A stretch of DNA of 48,963 bases, taken from assembly GCA_007280905.1 (NCBI GenBank), contig QYQM01000012.1:1-48963 (forward strand). The letters run 5' to 3'. Made by a program: the position numbers and the translations under genes. Below the pieces are notes generated by a model. That model saw only the letters and a list, made by a program, of their open reading frames with translations. It was not told the DNA's origin and searched no databases. Positions 25,310-34,500 of this stretch are shown here, in pieces; within the stretch, counting starts at the first letter, position 1, and each line of letters begins with the position of its first letter. Source of the stretch: Porphyromonadaceae bacterium (GTDB lineage Bacteria; Bacteroidota; Bacteroidia; Bacteroidales; UBA12481).

Positions 25310-26929
25310 ATGAAAACAAAACTTCTACTTCTTTTTGTGTTTATTACCCTCTTAGGAGCGATCTCGGCAAGTGCCTCCGTTCCTGAAAGGAAAGGTTGGT
25401 GGAAATTTGATGATGCCTCCGATTTAATGAAAGCAACAATCGGGAATCCGCTTACCCCTTACGGTGATACTCCAAATGAGTCCGTGAACGGACCAGTTGA
25501 TGGAAACTTAGCTATTTCTGATCCCATTGGTCACGCTTTGATTATGGATCATGGTATTGCTCCCAATGGAGGCGGCTTAAATGTGAATGAATATTCGTTT
25601 CAAATTGATTTCTATGTGCCGTCTCCAATTCCAAGTTATGTTTGCTTTTTTCAAACAGGACCAATGAATGATGCTGATGGAGATCTTTTTATTAAAGCTA
25701 ATGGAACAATTGGTTTGGGTGCGCTTGGATGGTCTACAAAAACTATAGCTGCTGATACCTGGTACCGAATGATTGTTTCAGCAAAATGCGGAGAATACTA
25801 CAGAGTTTATATTAATGGGGAATTATTTTTAGAGAAACTCGGTATTGCTGTAGATAGCAGACATTCACTGAAACCTCTTCCATATATTTTTGGAGATGAC
25901 GATGGTGAGGATCCAACCATTTTTTGCTCCGAATTGGCTATCTGGGATGTTCCACTTACCGAAGATCAGGCGATTGAATTAGGTGACGCTTCTCAAACAG
26001 GCTTTCCTGAAAGAAAAGGTTATTGGCAGTTTGATGATTCAAATGATCTGACAAAAGCTACCATAGGTTCACCTCTTGTATTAACCGGAACTCAGACAGC
26101 AGTTGCAGGACCTACTGATTCGAATCATGCCACACTCGTACCACTTGGCAGTTATCTGACAATGAATCATGGTATTGATCCTAATTTAGGAGGTGCATTT
26201 GTAAATGAATGGACTTTGCAAGTTGACTTTTCTCTTCCAAAAACTGAAACCTGGTATGCTTTCTTTCAAACCGGTTCGCTGAGTGATGATGCAGACTTGT
26301 TTGTTTCGAGCAGTGCAAATTCATCCGGCCGCGCCCCTAATGCTATCGGAACAGCATCCACCGGATATTCCGCTAATACACTTCAGGCAAATACATGGTA
26401 CAGAATGCTTGTATCAGTTAAAAATGGCGAATTTTTCAGAGTGTATATAGATGGATTATTATGGCTGGAAGGTGCTATTCAACCACTGGACGGCAGATGG
26501 GCACTGGATCCGGTACTTCAGATATTTCAGGATAACGATGGGGATGATGGGGACATTAATTGCTCCGAACTGGCTATCTGGAATGTTGCTTTGACAGCGG
26601 AACAGGCACTCGAACTGGGCGATGCCACAAATTCCAGCTCAGGCATAGGTAGTATAGCTATAAGAAACACTGCCGAATTGGGTCAGAACTATCCAAATCC
26701 ATTTACAAACAATACCAGTTTCCCATACACAATTCAGGAAGCTGGAAGAGTTACTTTCAGAATTCTTGATCCGACAGGAGCACAAATTAATGTTATTGAT
26801 GAAGGTATTAAATCCCCGGGTGATTATAAACTGGAATTGAATTCCAGCAAAATGGGACCAGGAGTTTATTATCTCCAGATGATCATTAATAATCGTACAA
26901 GCACCAAAAGGATGATTGTCGTTAAATAA
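25310..26929 (+). CDS. Secreted two-LamG-domain protein with T9SS tail
   Basis: A protein of 539 residues with a signal peptide (TKLLLLFVFITLLGAISASA). Two tandem concanavalin-A/LamG-like domains each begin PERKGxWxFDD (about residues 24 and 230) and end SELAIWxVxLTxxQAxELGDA. They share a WYRMxVSxKxGExxRVYIxG core. The last about 80 residues are a T9SS type A sorting domain (NYPNPFTNNTSFPYT ... GVYYLQM ... KRMIVVK). It is probably a glycan-binding surface protein of the same operon as susCD. No catalytic residues are apparent. A third, broken LamG copy lies downstream. Confidence 0.88.
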   Translation: MKTKLLLLFVFITLLGAISASASVPERKGWWKFDDASDLMKATIGNPLTPYGDTPNESVNGPVDGNLAISDPIGHALIMDHGIAPNGGGLNVNEYSFQIDFYVPSPIPSYVCFFQTGPMNDADGDLFIKANGTIGLGALGWSTKTIAADTWYRMIVSAKCGEYYRVYINGELFLEKLGIAVDSRHSLKPLPYIFGDDDGEDPTIFCSELAIWDVPLTEDQAIELGDASQTGFPERKGYWQFDDSNDLTKATIGSPLVLTGTQTAVAGPTDSNHATLVPLGSYLTMNHGIDPNLGGAFVNEWTLQVDFSLPKTETWYAFFQTGSLSDDADLFVSSSANSSGRAPNAIGTASTGYSANTLQANTWYRMLVSVKNGEFFRVYIDGLLWLEGAIQPLDGRWALDPVLQIFQDNDGDDGDINCSELAIWNVALTAEQALELGDATNSSSGIGSIAIRNTAELGQNYPNPFTNNTSFPYTIQEAGRVTFRILDPTGAQINVIDEGIKSPGDYKLELNSSKMGPGVYYLQMIINNRTSTKRMIVVK

Positions 26930-26975
26930 CAATCGTTTGGTGCTGGCCGCTTTTTAAGAGGGGCGGGGACAAAAT

Positions 26976-27051
26976 CCCCAGGTTGAAACCTGGGGTTATT
27001 CAAACAGGCTGAAAAAGAGCGATATGAATAACCCCAGACTTCAGTCTGGGG
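26976..27051. repeat. REP/BIME-like nested palindromes
   Basis: Two perfect hairpins, CCCCAGGTT/AACCTGGGG (26976-26995) and CCCCAGACT/AGTCTGGGG (27032-27051), each with a 2-base loop. They are joined by an inverted 11-mer, GGGGTTATTCA (26992-27002) and TGAATAACCCC (27025-27035), so the whole can fold as one cruciform. This is the layout of REP doublets. It may also terminate the susCD-LamG transcript. Confidence 0.8.
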
Positions 27052-27098
27052 CTTTGTGCCATTAAATTTCTTTATCACTCCTGAATACTCCTTCTTGT

Positions 27099-27660
27099 AT
27101 GAAAAACAGAATCCAATGCATACTGTTCCTGTTATTTTTAATCAGAAGTAATATCCATGCAGCCATTCCGGAAAGAAAAGGCTGGTGGAAATCTGATACA
27201 TCCTCTAACCTTACCAAAGCTGAAAACGGATACGGAGAATCCCTTGTTCTAACCGGTACTCAAACCTTTATTTCAGGACCGGCAGCGGGAAATGGTGCAG
27301 TGTCGGTTGGCACAGGCAGCTATTTTTACCATGAACCATCTGATTTCTCCAAATGGTGGTGGAACAAAAGTCAATGAATACACGCTTCAGTAGGATTTCA
27401 AAATACCGCAGGATGGATTCTGGCATTGCTTTTTTCAAACAACATTAACCAATTCGGATGACGGAGACTTATTCATCAATCCTTCCGGGAATATTGGTGT
27501 TGCTGCTGTTGGATATAACGATAATACCATCGTTCCAAATGAATGGTACCGTTTGCTGGTATCGGTCAAGAATGGAAATCAGTTTACCTACTACCTCGAC
27601 GGGAAACTCATCCTGTCAGGAATTGTACAACCCGTGGATGGGCGATTTTCTGGATACAAA
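27099..27660 (+). pseudogene. Decayed third LamG protein
   Basis: It begins like its neighbour (signal peptide, then AIPERKGWWKSDTSSNLTKAE). The frame is lost near 27328, where the homologous sequence jumps one frame. In that second frame a TAG interrupts at 27391. The match then continues (NEWYRLLVSVKNGNQFTYYLDG, about 27540-27600, and VQPVDGRFS) and stops at about 27655, short of the domain end. One frameshift, one stop and a missing 3' part make it non-functional. It is a tandem duplicate of the gene at 25310. Confidence 0.85.
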
Positions 27661-28009
27661 CATGAGACTGATGCGGAACCCTATCTCATGACAAGAATGC
27701 TCAGGAACGGCCGAAATGATAAGTACGCCTTATCGCTGGCATACGGTTAAATTAAGCGGACTGAATACCAACATTACAGCGCAATATGGAACCACGGAGG
27801 CAAATTGGCCCGATAATAAATTGAAAGAAACCGAAAATGATTCAAGTATTGATTTTATATGCCTGTTTTTTCATCATCCGCCCTTCTCTGAACTGTGGAA
27901 AGAAATAAACAATTCAGATGCCGGTACGGTGTATGTGAATAATGTCCTCTTCCCTATCATAAAAAAATATACCAAAGTTCAACAAATCAATTTGCAACTA
28001 AAAAAATGA
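27660..28009 (+). pseudogene. Metallophosphoesterase (purple acid phosphatase-like) fragments
   Basis: Bases 27716-28009 encode WHTVKLSGLNTN, like the end of the Fn3-type N-terminal domain of purple acid phosphatases. Later comes FICLFFHHPPFSELWKEINN, like the HHPPF metal-site region, ending VLFPIIKKYTKVQQI. The catalytic stretch between them and everything after are missing, and the upstream 27660-27715 piece is in another frame. It is a doubly deleted relic. The family call rests on short motifs. Confidence 0.5.
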
Positions 28010-28124
28010 TAAAAATTAACTAAAGCCGGATTCTAAGCATTTGTATCAAGTGGCACTATGAAAAGGAGAATAAACGTAAATTTGTTAACCCGTGTTCACG
28101 AAATGGGGAGTAGAAAACTGAACC

Positions 28125-28853
28125 ATGCGGGGAATCAGGATCCGGTATAATTATCTTCACGATATATCCGGTTTTGAGGGAAAGGGATGTGTAGGAATTT
28201 ATCTTGATGATGCCTTTTCATCGGCAGATATTATCGGGAATGTTTTCAATAAGGTAACCCGTGCCATGATGATCGGCGGGGGCAGGGATAATACTGTTAT
28301 CAACAATATTTTTATTGATTGCGTTCCGTCCATTCATGTTGATGCACGGGGAATGGGCTGGATGCAGGATTTACCGGATGCCTGGATCAAGGAAGCCGAG
28401 GAAAAGGGAACCATTTTAGGTATTGCCTATAACCAGGCTCCATATAGCACACGGTATCCGAAACTGCCCAATATCCTTAGCGACGCGCCTAAAGCTCCGA
28501 AAGGCAATGTCATTTCATGTACTATTTGCTCAGGTGGCAATTGGGATAAACCTTCGGGATTTTGGGGAATATCAATCGAAGATAAGGCCCGCCCCTATCT
28601 GACCATGGAAAATAATATTGTAGCGCCAGGATCAGGGGTGCAGGATAGTTTATCGAAAAGCTTTGTGATAACCGGCCCTCTTTTTATCAATCAAAAGAAT
28701 CCTGAACAAGGAAATTTCCAATTAACAGTAAATTCCCCGGCTTTGAAGCATGGCTTTAGGCAGATTCCCTTTGACAAAATAGGACTTTATGCAAGCGAAT
28801 ACAGGGCAAGCTGGCCAATTGGAGAAAACGGAGGCCCTGCCAACCTCAACTGA
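28125..28853 (+). pseudogene. C-terminal piece of a right-handed beta-helix (pectate-lyase-like) protein
   Basis: A piece of 242 residues starting directly inside a parallel beta-helix repeat region: RYNYLHDISGFEGKGCVGIYLDD, then NVFNKVTRAMMIGGGRDNTV and NIFIDCVPSIHVDARGMGW. Relatives are secreted proteins of more than 600 residues from glycan-degradation loci, with a signal peptide and N-terminal coils that are absent here. The first Met is unlikely to be a true start. The last residues (GPANLN) are encoded by the beginning of a dispersed repeat, so the 3' end is also altered. A lyase or isomerase role on polysaccharide is family-level inference. Confidence 0.7.
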
Positions 28854-28911
28854 TAATATTTTACGGGGCAATTCTTATAACCCACAATATTGAATCACTT
28901 TTGCCTGTTCA
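28837..28911 (+). repeat. Dispersed repeat, left part
   Basis: CTGCCAACCTCAACTGATAA, then GGGGCAATTCTTATAACCCA, match the left two thirds of the family. The right end is not recognisable. Confidence 0.6.
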
Positions 28912-28984
28912 GCTTAATAATGACATGCGAAACTTAATATACTTATTAACGAACCTATAATCCATCTGCTACTTTTCCCAATTT

Positions 28985-30037
28985 TCATTGCAAGGAATAT
29001 TTAAACATTTTATCCAGCGAATTAACCGAAGTGCAAATCATTATTTTATCATCCTGTGTGACACAGAATGTGAAAATCGATTTATCGAGTAATATTTTCC
29101 TTACCGGATTGCCATTCCACTCCCAAACATGAATTTCATTTGAGAAATCATCTAACCCTTTTCCAAGACCGCCCAAATCTTGAATCGTCTTTCCAATATA
29201 TAGCGCATAAATGTATCGGTTTGTTGACTTAATCATTCTATAGTTTTGCATGATATCAAGTAGTTCCGGCTCCGTTGGATCATTTTTTGTCAAACCTTCC
29301 GGAAAGTGCTGACCATTATGGTATCTCGAATCGGACAGTATTTCCCCTTCCTTTGAATATATTCTTAGTATCGGGAATTTGTCGTAGACGGCGGCAAATC
29401 GATCATTGTCAGGTTTGACAGTAATTGCTTTTGCAAGTAGAGTATTACGAAAGCGTTTCTCGATTTCTCTACCAAGCTTTGGGAAATCCGGACCGAATCC
29501 ACTCACCTGTTTAGAAGATGGATTATAAACTACAAATTCATTGTCCTTATCCGATATCATTTCACATCCGTAATACAAATCATTAATGCTAAATACGTGA
29601 TTAATATTCATTAGCTCTCCAGGAAGGTATATCTCTTGTACGATTTTGATCGCATTGGCATGTACATTATATCTCGCCCTTTTAATTGAAAGCTGGGTTT
29701 GATAAAGAAAGTCATTATCTGATAATGGTTGCATGTAGGGATTTACAAAGATTTCCTCTCCAGGACCTTTACCTTTATGAATTTGTCCTCCCAAATAAGT
29801 CAAATCTGGCATTTTAAAAACCTGAAAAAAAATGTCTGTTCCGAGATCAACTGTTATTAATACACTATCCAATAAAACCATCCCTGCCGGAAAGAATAAA
29901 ACTGGTGGTGTTATCACCTTTTCATGAATTAAGGAAATAGTTTTTGGGAAGTTTTCGTAGCGAATATCTTTCGGATAGTGTTTTGAAGAGCAACCGCTGC
30001 TTAATACTATCAAAAGAATAATAATCAATTGTTTCAT
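28985..30037 (-). CDS. BF3164-like (TolB-like propeller) lipoprotein
   Basis: A protein of 350 residues from the Met at 30037, which gives a lipoprotein signal (KQLIIILLIVLSSGC). The frame is open 19 codons further upstream, but those lie in a repeat and would bury the signal. The remainder looks like the six-bladed TolB-like propeller of the Bacteroidota BF3164 family: GKGPGEEIF, FGPDFPKLG and DKIMICTSV-type blade edges. Function is unknown; such lipoproteins are common beside glycan loci and may bind ligands. It has no co-directional neighbour closer than the T9SS gene 440 bases upstream. Confidence 0.65.
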   Translation of the reverse strand: MKQLIIILLIVLSSGCSSKHYPKDIRYENFPKTISLIHEKVITPPVLFFPAGMVLLDSVLITVDLGTDIFFQVFKMPDLTYLGGQIHKGKGPGEEIFVNPYMQPLSDNDFLYQTQLSIKRARYNVHANAIKIVQEIYLPGELMNINHVFSINDLYYGCEMISDKDNEFVVYNPSSKQVSGFGPDFPKLGREIEKRFRNTLLAKAITVKPDNDRFAAVYDKFPILRIYSKEGEILSDSRYHNGQHFPEGLTKNDPTEPELLDIMQNYRMIKSTNRYIYALYIGKTIQDLGGLGKGLDDFSNEIHVWEWNGNPVRKILLDKSIFTFCVTQDDKIMICTSVNSLDKMFKYSLQ

Positions 30038-30060
30038 ATACGAAATATTTATGGTTAACC

Positions 30061-30196
30061 GGAAAAGCCGCTTAAACTGGCCACCCTTCGCCAATCAAGG
30101 TTGACCATCTCGCGCCGAAGTTGTTGACCACTCACTTTTGTTGTATTCAAATCGCTCATTTAAACTACTTTTTAGTTGTTGTTTAAAGATAGCTTA
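30061..30196. repeat. Repeat inverted relative to 36958-37069
   Basis: Bases 30061-30196 are, apart from about 22 extra bases near 30080-30102, the reverse complement of 36958-37069. The shared part includes GCCGAAGTTGTTGACCAC and ACTTTTTAGTTGTTGTTTAA-type sequence. The pair encloses 30.2-36.9 kb, including the fucosidase operon and the IS21 element. Confidence 0.65.
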
Positions 30197-30338
30197 TTTA
30201 ATCTGATGAATGCGGGTTTAAAATAGTTAAAAACAGGAATTACATCTACTTGTATGTTCCCTTGTTTACTAGTGTTAAAAAAAATCGAACCCACGGTTGT
30301 TGGTTCAGATGATCTTCTTAGTGTAGAAAACAGAAAGT

Positions 30339-30467
30339 CTGCCAACCCCACACGAAAAGACCTGACAGGAATAAATTCTTGTTACCCTCATCATTTTAAT
30401 CCTTTACATTTAGAAAGAGTTGATCAAACTGATCGGCAACAGTTGAAACTTTTTCGGCTCGCCCAAA
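30339..30467 (+). repeat. Dispersed repeat, reference copy
   Basis: The clearest copy of a family seen at least ten times in this window, always on the + strand. Order: CTGCCAACCC near the left end; a RATAAATTCTTGTTACCCTC block; ATTTTAATCCTTTACATTTA, then GAAAGA; TTGATCAAACTGATCGGCAA; and GTTGAAACTTTTTCGGCTCG at the right end. In better-preserved left ends AGCCGATAAAA faces TTTTTCGGCT of the right end, an imperfect terminal inverted repeat. It carries no ORF. Confidence 0.8.
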
Positions 30468-30477
30468 TAAACCATTC

Positions 30478-31260
30478 TCACTGAACAATAATTCTTTCTG
30501 TTTGAGCTTTTCCTTCGTTAAAAATTTTTATAAAGTAGATTCCTTTGCCAATATTTAATAAATCTATGTCGTATACTGTTTGCCGTTTGAGATCAAAATC
30601 AGAATAAATCCGTTCTCCAAGTATGTTGTATATTTCTATGAAGCTAATAATGCTGCTGCCGCTTATCGTAAACTTTCCGCTGCTTGGATTGGGATAAACA
30701 TGAATACTTATCTCCCGAACGATAAAATCATTTATCCCAACAGCCCCTGTGTGGAAATAATAACTGGTGCTATCACCAGACTCCAGCTCAGTGCCGACGC
30801 TATTCCAATATTTATATGATTCGCTTTTTGTAAAATCGTTGGCATCGTAGGTAGCGAAGAATTGATGGTCATTCTCCCAGGCACTGCCGGTCCAGTCTTG
30901 CTCAATGGAGTGTATCAGCCGATTGTTGGCATTATAATCCATACTAATAGTCTTATAATTAACCTTCCATCCCATATTGACGGTATCCCATCGCCAATCG
31001 TAGATACTATCGAATAATTGAATTAATGAGCTCTGCTTAAGTGCCTGATGTTTGACTGGCAGCCCCAAATTCTCTTCGGAATTGATGCCGGATGTTTTCA
31101 TTCCCCTATCCGCCATCCTGTCCTGAACATTTTTCAATGCGTTTGATGTTCGGCTTTGAATCGTTGATGTTGGATGTTGAAAGTTTGATGCGGGTTGTTT
31201 GTTTTGTGCAAAAGCATTAATCGATAATGCAAGGATTGCAAATAGAAGTGCTTTTTTCAT
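30478..31260 (-). CDS. Secreted protein with T9SS sorting domain, function unknown
   Basis: A protein of 260 residues with a signal peptide (KKALLFAILALSINAFAQ). The middle has Trp/Tyr-rich repeats (YDWRWDTVNMGWKVNYKT, then WTGSAWENDHQFFATYD) resembling the short YD-like units of Bacteroidota surface proteins. The final about 75 residues are a T9SS type A domain (VYPNPSSGKFTISG ... GERIYSD ... GKGIYFIKI ... ERIIVQ). It begins 1 base after the fucosidase stop, so it is co-translated with it. The middle region is short and may be a collapsed repeat array. No catalytic motif is seen. Confidence 0.72.
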   Translation of the reverse strand: MKKALLFAILALSINAFAQNKQPASNFQHPTSTIQSRTSNALKNVQDRMADRGMKTSGINSEENLGLPVKHQALKQSSLIQLFDSIYDWRWDTVNMGWKVNYKTISMDYNANNRLIHSIEQDWTGSAWENDHQFFATYDANDFTKSESYKYWNSVGTELESGDSTSYYFHTGAVGINDFIVREISIHVYPNPSSGKFTISGSSIISFIEIYNILGERIYSDFDLKRQTVYDIDLLNIGKGIYFIKIFNEGKAQTERIIVQ

Positions 31261-31261
31261 T

Positions 31262-32971
31262 TTATTTTACCGGTGAAAAAATCTGGAATTCCCGGATGGT
31301 GGGACCTTCGGTTGCTTCTGTGATATTCAACCGCACCCGCTGTGCGGTAACAGGATTGAATGATATGTCCAATATTTCGCCCAAATTTTCGCCGTTGTAA
31401 CAGGGTTTCCATTGGTTGTCCTGCCAATATTCAATCGAGAATTTGCGAATGCGCCGGAGTTCGGGATAAGCCTGTTTGATCAGGGCCCGGCCGACTAATT
31501 TCGGTGATCCGAGGTCAACTTCCAGCCAGGCAGTCTGAATTCCGTTATCCGTGGCCCAGCGGGTCAATTCATCGTCATCACACGCCTTGCCGGCAGCATA
31601 ATCGGCCAAACCTTTATAGATATTGGAAGCGTGGGCTTTCTTGCCGGTGGACCATGAAAGCGATGGAAAACTCATTTTTAAGGGTTCGATTCCGCTGGCC
31701 GGACTATCCAATTCCAACGCGATGATCAGATCCTTCATCTCCGGTCCGGCATGTGGCAGGGTAATTGATATGTTTTTTTCAGTCTGAGTGACACTGACCT
31801 TACCTCCGGACAGCGCGGTCGCACGAACAATTTTCGCAGGAATAGCGGGTAATTCCAGCGTATCGCCGGGCTGATTGAGGATATGCAAATAGATCGTGTT
31901 GCCCCGGTAAGTGGACACACCGGATTTGTCTGGTTTCCAGGGACCGCCGCGCGTGCCGTAAATGCTCCTGCCGTATTTTGCAAGCCAAAGACCTATTTCA
32001 TTGATCACACTCACTTGTTCCGGTGCAATCTCTCCGGTTGGCATCGGACCGACATCCAGCAGCATATTACCATCCCCCCCAGCACAGCGAATCAGCATTT
32101 CCAGGCACTGCCCGGCTGACTTCACACCGTCGGCATGTCCGCCCCACGACCATTGATCGTGCTTCGATAGGGTCATGCACGATTCCCATGGGCGCTGGTC
32201 AAAGTTGCCAACCGTCTGCTCTGGTGTGTGGAAGTCGGCCCGAGGGCCTATGACCCCTTCGTTCCATCCGCCTTGATCACCTAAGTCCAGACGTTCGTTG
32301 ATGACAATGTCCGGCTGCAGCTTTCGCACAAGCTTATAGGTGGTTTCCTGGTCCCACGGAGCCGACTTTCCATCGGTATCGAACCATAGGATGTCAATCT
32401 TCCCATAATTGGTCAACAATTCAATCAATTCAGCCTGCATACGCTTTACAAATTCCGCATTCTTTTCGTTGCGGCAATCGGGATCGCGCCAATCCATAGG
32501 CGAGAAATACCATCCGATTTTCATACCGGCATCGTGTGCGGCCTTAGCCAGCTCGGCGCACACGTCGCGCCTGAAAGGTGTGTGCATGATATTGTATTCG
32601 TCCACTTTCGAGTCCCACATCAGGAACCCGTCGCAATGTTTGGCCGTGAATACCATGTATTTCATCCCGGAAGCCATTGCGGTGGCCACCCATTCTTTTG
32701 CATTAAACTTCAACGGGTTGAATTGCTTGTACAGATTGTCATACACATCAGCAGCTGTCGGCCCATTGTTAGGACACTTTGGATTTGTATTTGCGCGCGA
32801 CCAGCTGATCTCCTTTTCCGTGAGGCTTACCGGCCCCCAGTGAATAAACATGCCGAAGCGCACGTCGCGCCAGCTTTGCAGCGCATCCGGCTTGGCTTTC
32901 TGCGCAGCACTGACTGTGGTCAGCATTAGTAATCCTAGCGGCAGAATTATAGTTAACAGTAATTTTTTCAT
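31262..32971 (-). CDS. GH29 alpha-L-fucosidase with C-terminal F5/8-type (CBM32-like) domain
   Basis: A protein of 569 residues with a signal peptide (KKLLLTIILPLGLLMLTTVSA). GH29 hallmarks: RFGMFIHWGPVSL at about 38-50, the MVFTAKHCDGFLMWDS strand, IGWYFSPMDWRDP, and the nucleophile region DILWFDTDG (Asp near 198). The acid/base is not conserved enough among GH29 subgroups to point to here. From about 430 on there is a beta-sandwich (ASNIYKGLADYAAGKACDDD, then TAWLEVDLGS and RKFSIEYW) like F5/8C carbohydrate-binding modules. It removes terminal alpha-L-fucose in the periplasm or outside, and is the only intact glycosidase near the SusCD locus. Confidence 0.92.
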   Translation of the reverse strand: MKKLLLTIILPLGLLMLTTVSAAQKAKPDALQSWRDVRFGMFIHWGPVSLTEKEISWSRANTNPKCPNNGPTAADVYDNLYKQFNPLKFNAKEWVATAMASGMKYMVFTAKHCDGFLMWDSKVDEYNIMHTPFRRDVCAELAKAAHDAGMKIGWYFSPMDWRDPDCRNEKNAEFVKRMQAELIELLTNYGKIDILWFDTDGKSAPWDQETTYKLVRKLQPDIVINERLDLGDQGGWNEGVIGPRADFHTPEQTVGNFDQRPWESCMTLSKHDQWSWGGHADGVKSAGQCLEMLIRCAGGDGNMLLDVGPMPTGEIAPEQVSVINEIGLWLAKYGRSIYGTRGGPWKPDKSGVSTYRGNTIYLHILNQPGDTLELPAIPAKIVRATALSGGKVSVTQTEKNISITLPHAGPEMKDLIIALELDSPASGIEPLKMSFPSLSWSTGKKAHASNIYKGLADYAAGKACDDDELTRWATDNGIQTAWLEVDLGSPKLVGRALIKQAYPELRRIRKFSIEYWQDNQWKPCYNGENLGEILDISFNPVTAQRVRLNITEATEGPTIREFQIFSPVK

Positions 32972-33075
32972 GCTATATTTCGTTTTAGGGTTTTTACATT
33001 TTCGTAGCAGGAAACAGAGGCAAAATCAAATGGCATTCACTCAAAGATAATTTTTTTGTCACCAAAGATTTTAAG

Positions 33076-33171
33076 TTTCGTGCCAAATACGTGCCGAAAA
33101 CAAAAAAGAAAAAACCGAAACTCTTGATAATCAATTGTTCCGGTTTTCGGGTTGAGTGGGAAAACGGAAAA
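33076..33171. other. Attachment-site-like region B
   Basis: A TTTCGTGCCAAATACGTGCC doublet (33076-33095) is followed by CCGAAACTCTTGATAATCA, CGGTTTTCGG and, at 33163, a weak relative of the tRNA-Cys 3' end. The same order of elements precedes the true 14-bp core at 38144 and the tRNA at 44023. It is probably the degraded end of an older island. Confidence 0.4.
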
Positions 33172-33300
33172 ACTCCCAGCCTTAGCCGATAAAATTGGAT
33201 AGAGACAAATTCTTATAACCCTCAAAATTTTAATCCTTTACGTTTAAAATGATCGGATCAGGCTGACCTGGGGTGGTGGAGACTTTCTCTGGCTAGTCCA
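33172..33300 (+). repeat. Dispersed repeat, full-length copy
   Basis: Left end AGCCTTAGCCGATAAAATTG, middle GACAAATTCTTATAACCCTC then TTTTAATCCTTTACGTTT, right end GGAGACTTTCTCTGGCTAGT then CCA. It follows the attachment-like region directly. Confidence 0.75.
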
Positions 33301-33324
33301 CGTGTCACTTGGTATCCATTCGAT

Positions 33325-33774
33325 TCAGATAGCCAGTCCGATTTTGGATGAAAACATATAGTAAACCAACATATCTGTTGACCAATCATCCACAACGGAA
33401 TTTCCTATGGTATTTTCAATTTGCTTCGATTGAGTTTTGCCGATCATATCGGAAATTTCAATACAAAAGCCATTTTTAAATACCCATTTATACCCGATTT
33501 CGCCACCAAACGCCCTCGCATCATATTTATTTCCGGATGAATAATTTGAACGCCCGTATTCAAAACCGGGCCCCATGGTAATAAAACCCGAAGGATCAAC
33601 TGAAACAATGGCATGATAATTTTTTACCGGCCTGATGACTGTATCCGTTTTCGCAGAATTTATTTTTTTTGCCGGAGTATAATAAACATCATCCTTTTGC
33701 TGTGCTAAACCATTGCAAAAAATAATCATTAACAGCAAAAATGAGGATGCAAAATATTTAAAATTATTTACCAT
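33325..33774 (-). CDS. Small exported beta-barrel-like protein
   Basis: A protein of 149 residues with a signal peptide (YFASSFLLLMIIFCNGLAQ). After a linker, alternating strands with aromatic edges appear (HAIVSVDPSGFITMGPGFEYG, ARAFGGEIGYKWVFKNGFCIE). Such strands suggest a small outer-membrane barrel or a piece of one. The C-terminus (MFSSKIGLAI) lacks the usual final aromatic, so the gene may be shortened. The family is not identified. The 3' end lies 24 bases from a dispersed repeat. Confidence 0.5.
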   Translation of the reverse strand: MVNNFKYFASSFLLLMIIFCNGLAQQKDDVYYTPAKKINSAKTDTVIRPVKNYHAIVSVDPSGFITMGPGFEYGRSNYSSGNKYDARAFGGEIGYKWVFKNGFCIEISDMIGKTQSKQIENTIGNSVVDDWSTDMLVYYMFSSKIGLAI

Positions 33775-33821
33775 ATTATTTCTCCATTACTTTCTTAAAT
33801 CCTAACCAGAGGCATTGCAGT

Positions 33822-34133
33822 TTAATTCCCGCAGGAATATTCACCATTTACAGTTACGGTATATTTACAAGTGCTGTAATTCACAACCTGGTCTACATGA
33901 TAGGTATTGCCGGAATTTTGAAAGGTTAAAGTTCCGGAAGATGAGACACTGGATACATTGCCATTGGAGTCATATGAATAATGTGATGTAATATTCATCG
34001 TAACAGATCCGGACTCTTTCCCGATTCGAAAGGAATAATTATTGCAATTACCCTCGCACGTTAATGAAATTTTATCTTTCCCGCAAGAAATAATGCCTAA
34101 TGCGAAAATTAAAATAACAAATAATTTTTTCAT
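33822..34133 (-). CDS. Small hypothetical lipoprotein
   Basis: A protein of 103 residues with a lipobox (LIFALGIISC, Cys17). The mature part is Ser/Thr/Asn-rich and beta-like (SVTMNITSHYSYDSNGNVSS, then GTLTFQNSGNTYHVDQ) with two further Cys pairs (CEGNC and C..C near the end) that may form disulfides. No family recognised. It lies 47 bases upstream of the small barrel-like gene on the same strand, so they may be co-transcribed. Confidence 0.55.
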   Translation of the reverse strand: MKKLFVILIFALGIISCGKDKISLTCEGNCNNYSFRIGKESGSVTMNITSHYSYDSNGNVSSVSSSGTLTFQNSGNTYHVDQVVNYSTCKYTVTVNGEYSCGN

Positions 34134-34500
34134 GATTGTATTGGTTTAATGTGAAAAACCAGAAATAAATATTTCGAATTATTTTTCATTTGCAGACCAT
34201 GTCTAATACAATTTACAGTAACCGATTCGTCCCTAAAAGGTAAAGAATCCAGATGAAATTGCCAAATCATTTTTCTGTTGAGAAGAATTGAGGAGTAATT
34301 TATTTTAGCAGTTACGTTACAATATTGACTATCAAACAAATGTACTATTCTCTGATCCTAGTAATACCAATTTGGTGGCAAGCCAGAAAGGAGATCAATT
34401 GGCATATTCTATTCCTGATGGGTATGGACTTGGATATTTTATCGGAGGAAGACAAAGATTTATGATGATGATGATGATTAGCATGGAGTTAAGGAAGGAA
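34134..34500. other. Gene-poor stretch with remnants
   Basis: Two weak signals. On the - strand 34187-34265 shares TTACCTTTTAGGGA-YGAA and flanking bases with 41258-41312. On the + strand, 34349-34460 reads like protein (NLVASQKGDQLAYSIPDGYG, then LGYFIGG) without a start and runs into an ATG microsatellite at 34462. No complete gene is seen. Confidence 0.3.

Noticed and set aside
28125-28853. Beta-helix ORF as a complete short enzyme
   Set aside because: It begins in the middle of the repeat solenoid without a signal peptide, and its last residues come from a repeat element.
32409-32929. Two overlapping + strand open frames (144 and 131 codons) in the fucosidase gene
   Set aside because: Antisense to the conserved GH29 catalytic region; composition typical of shadow frames.
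34462-34478. ATGATG microsatellite as a phase-variation switch
   Set aside because: A trinucleotide run cannot shift a frame, and no gene start depends on it.
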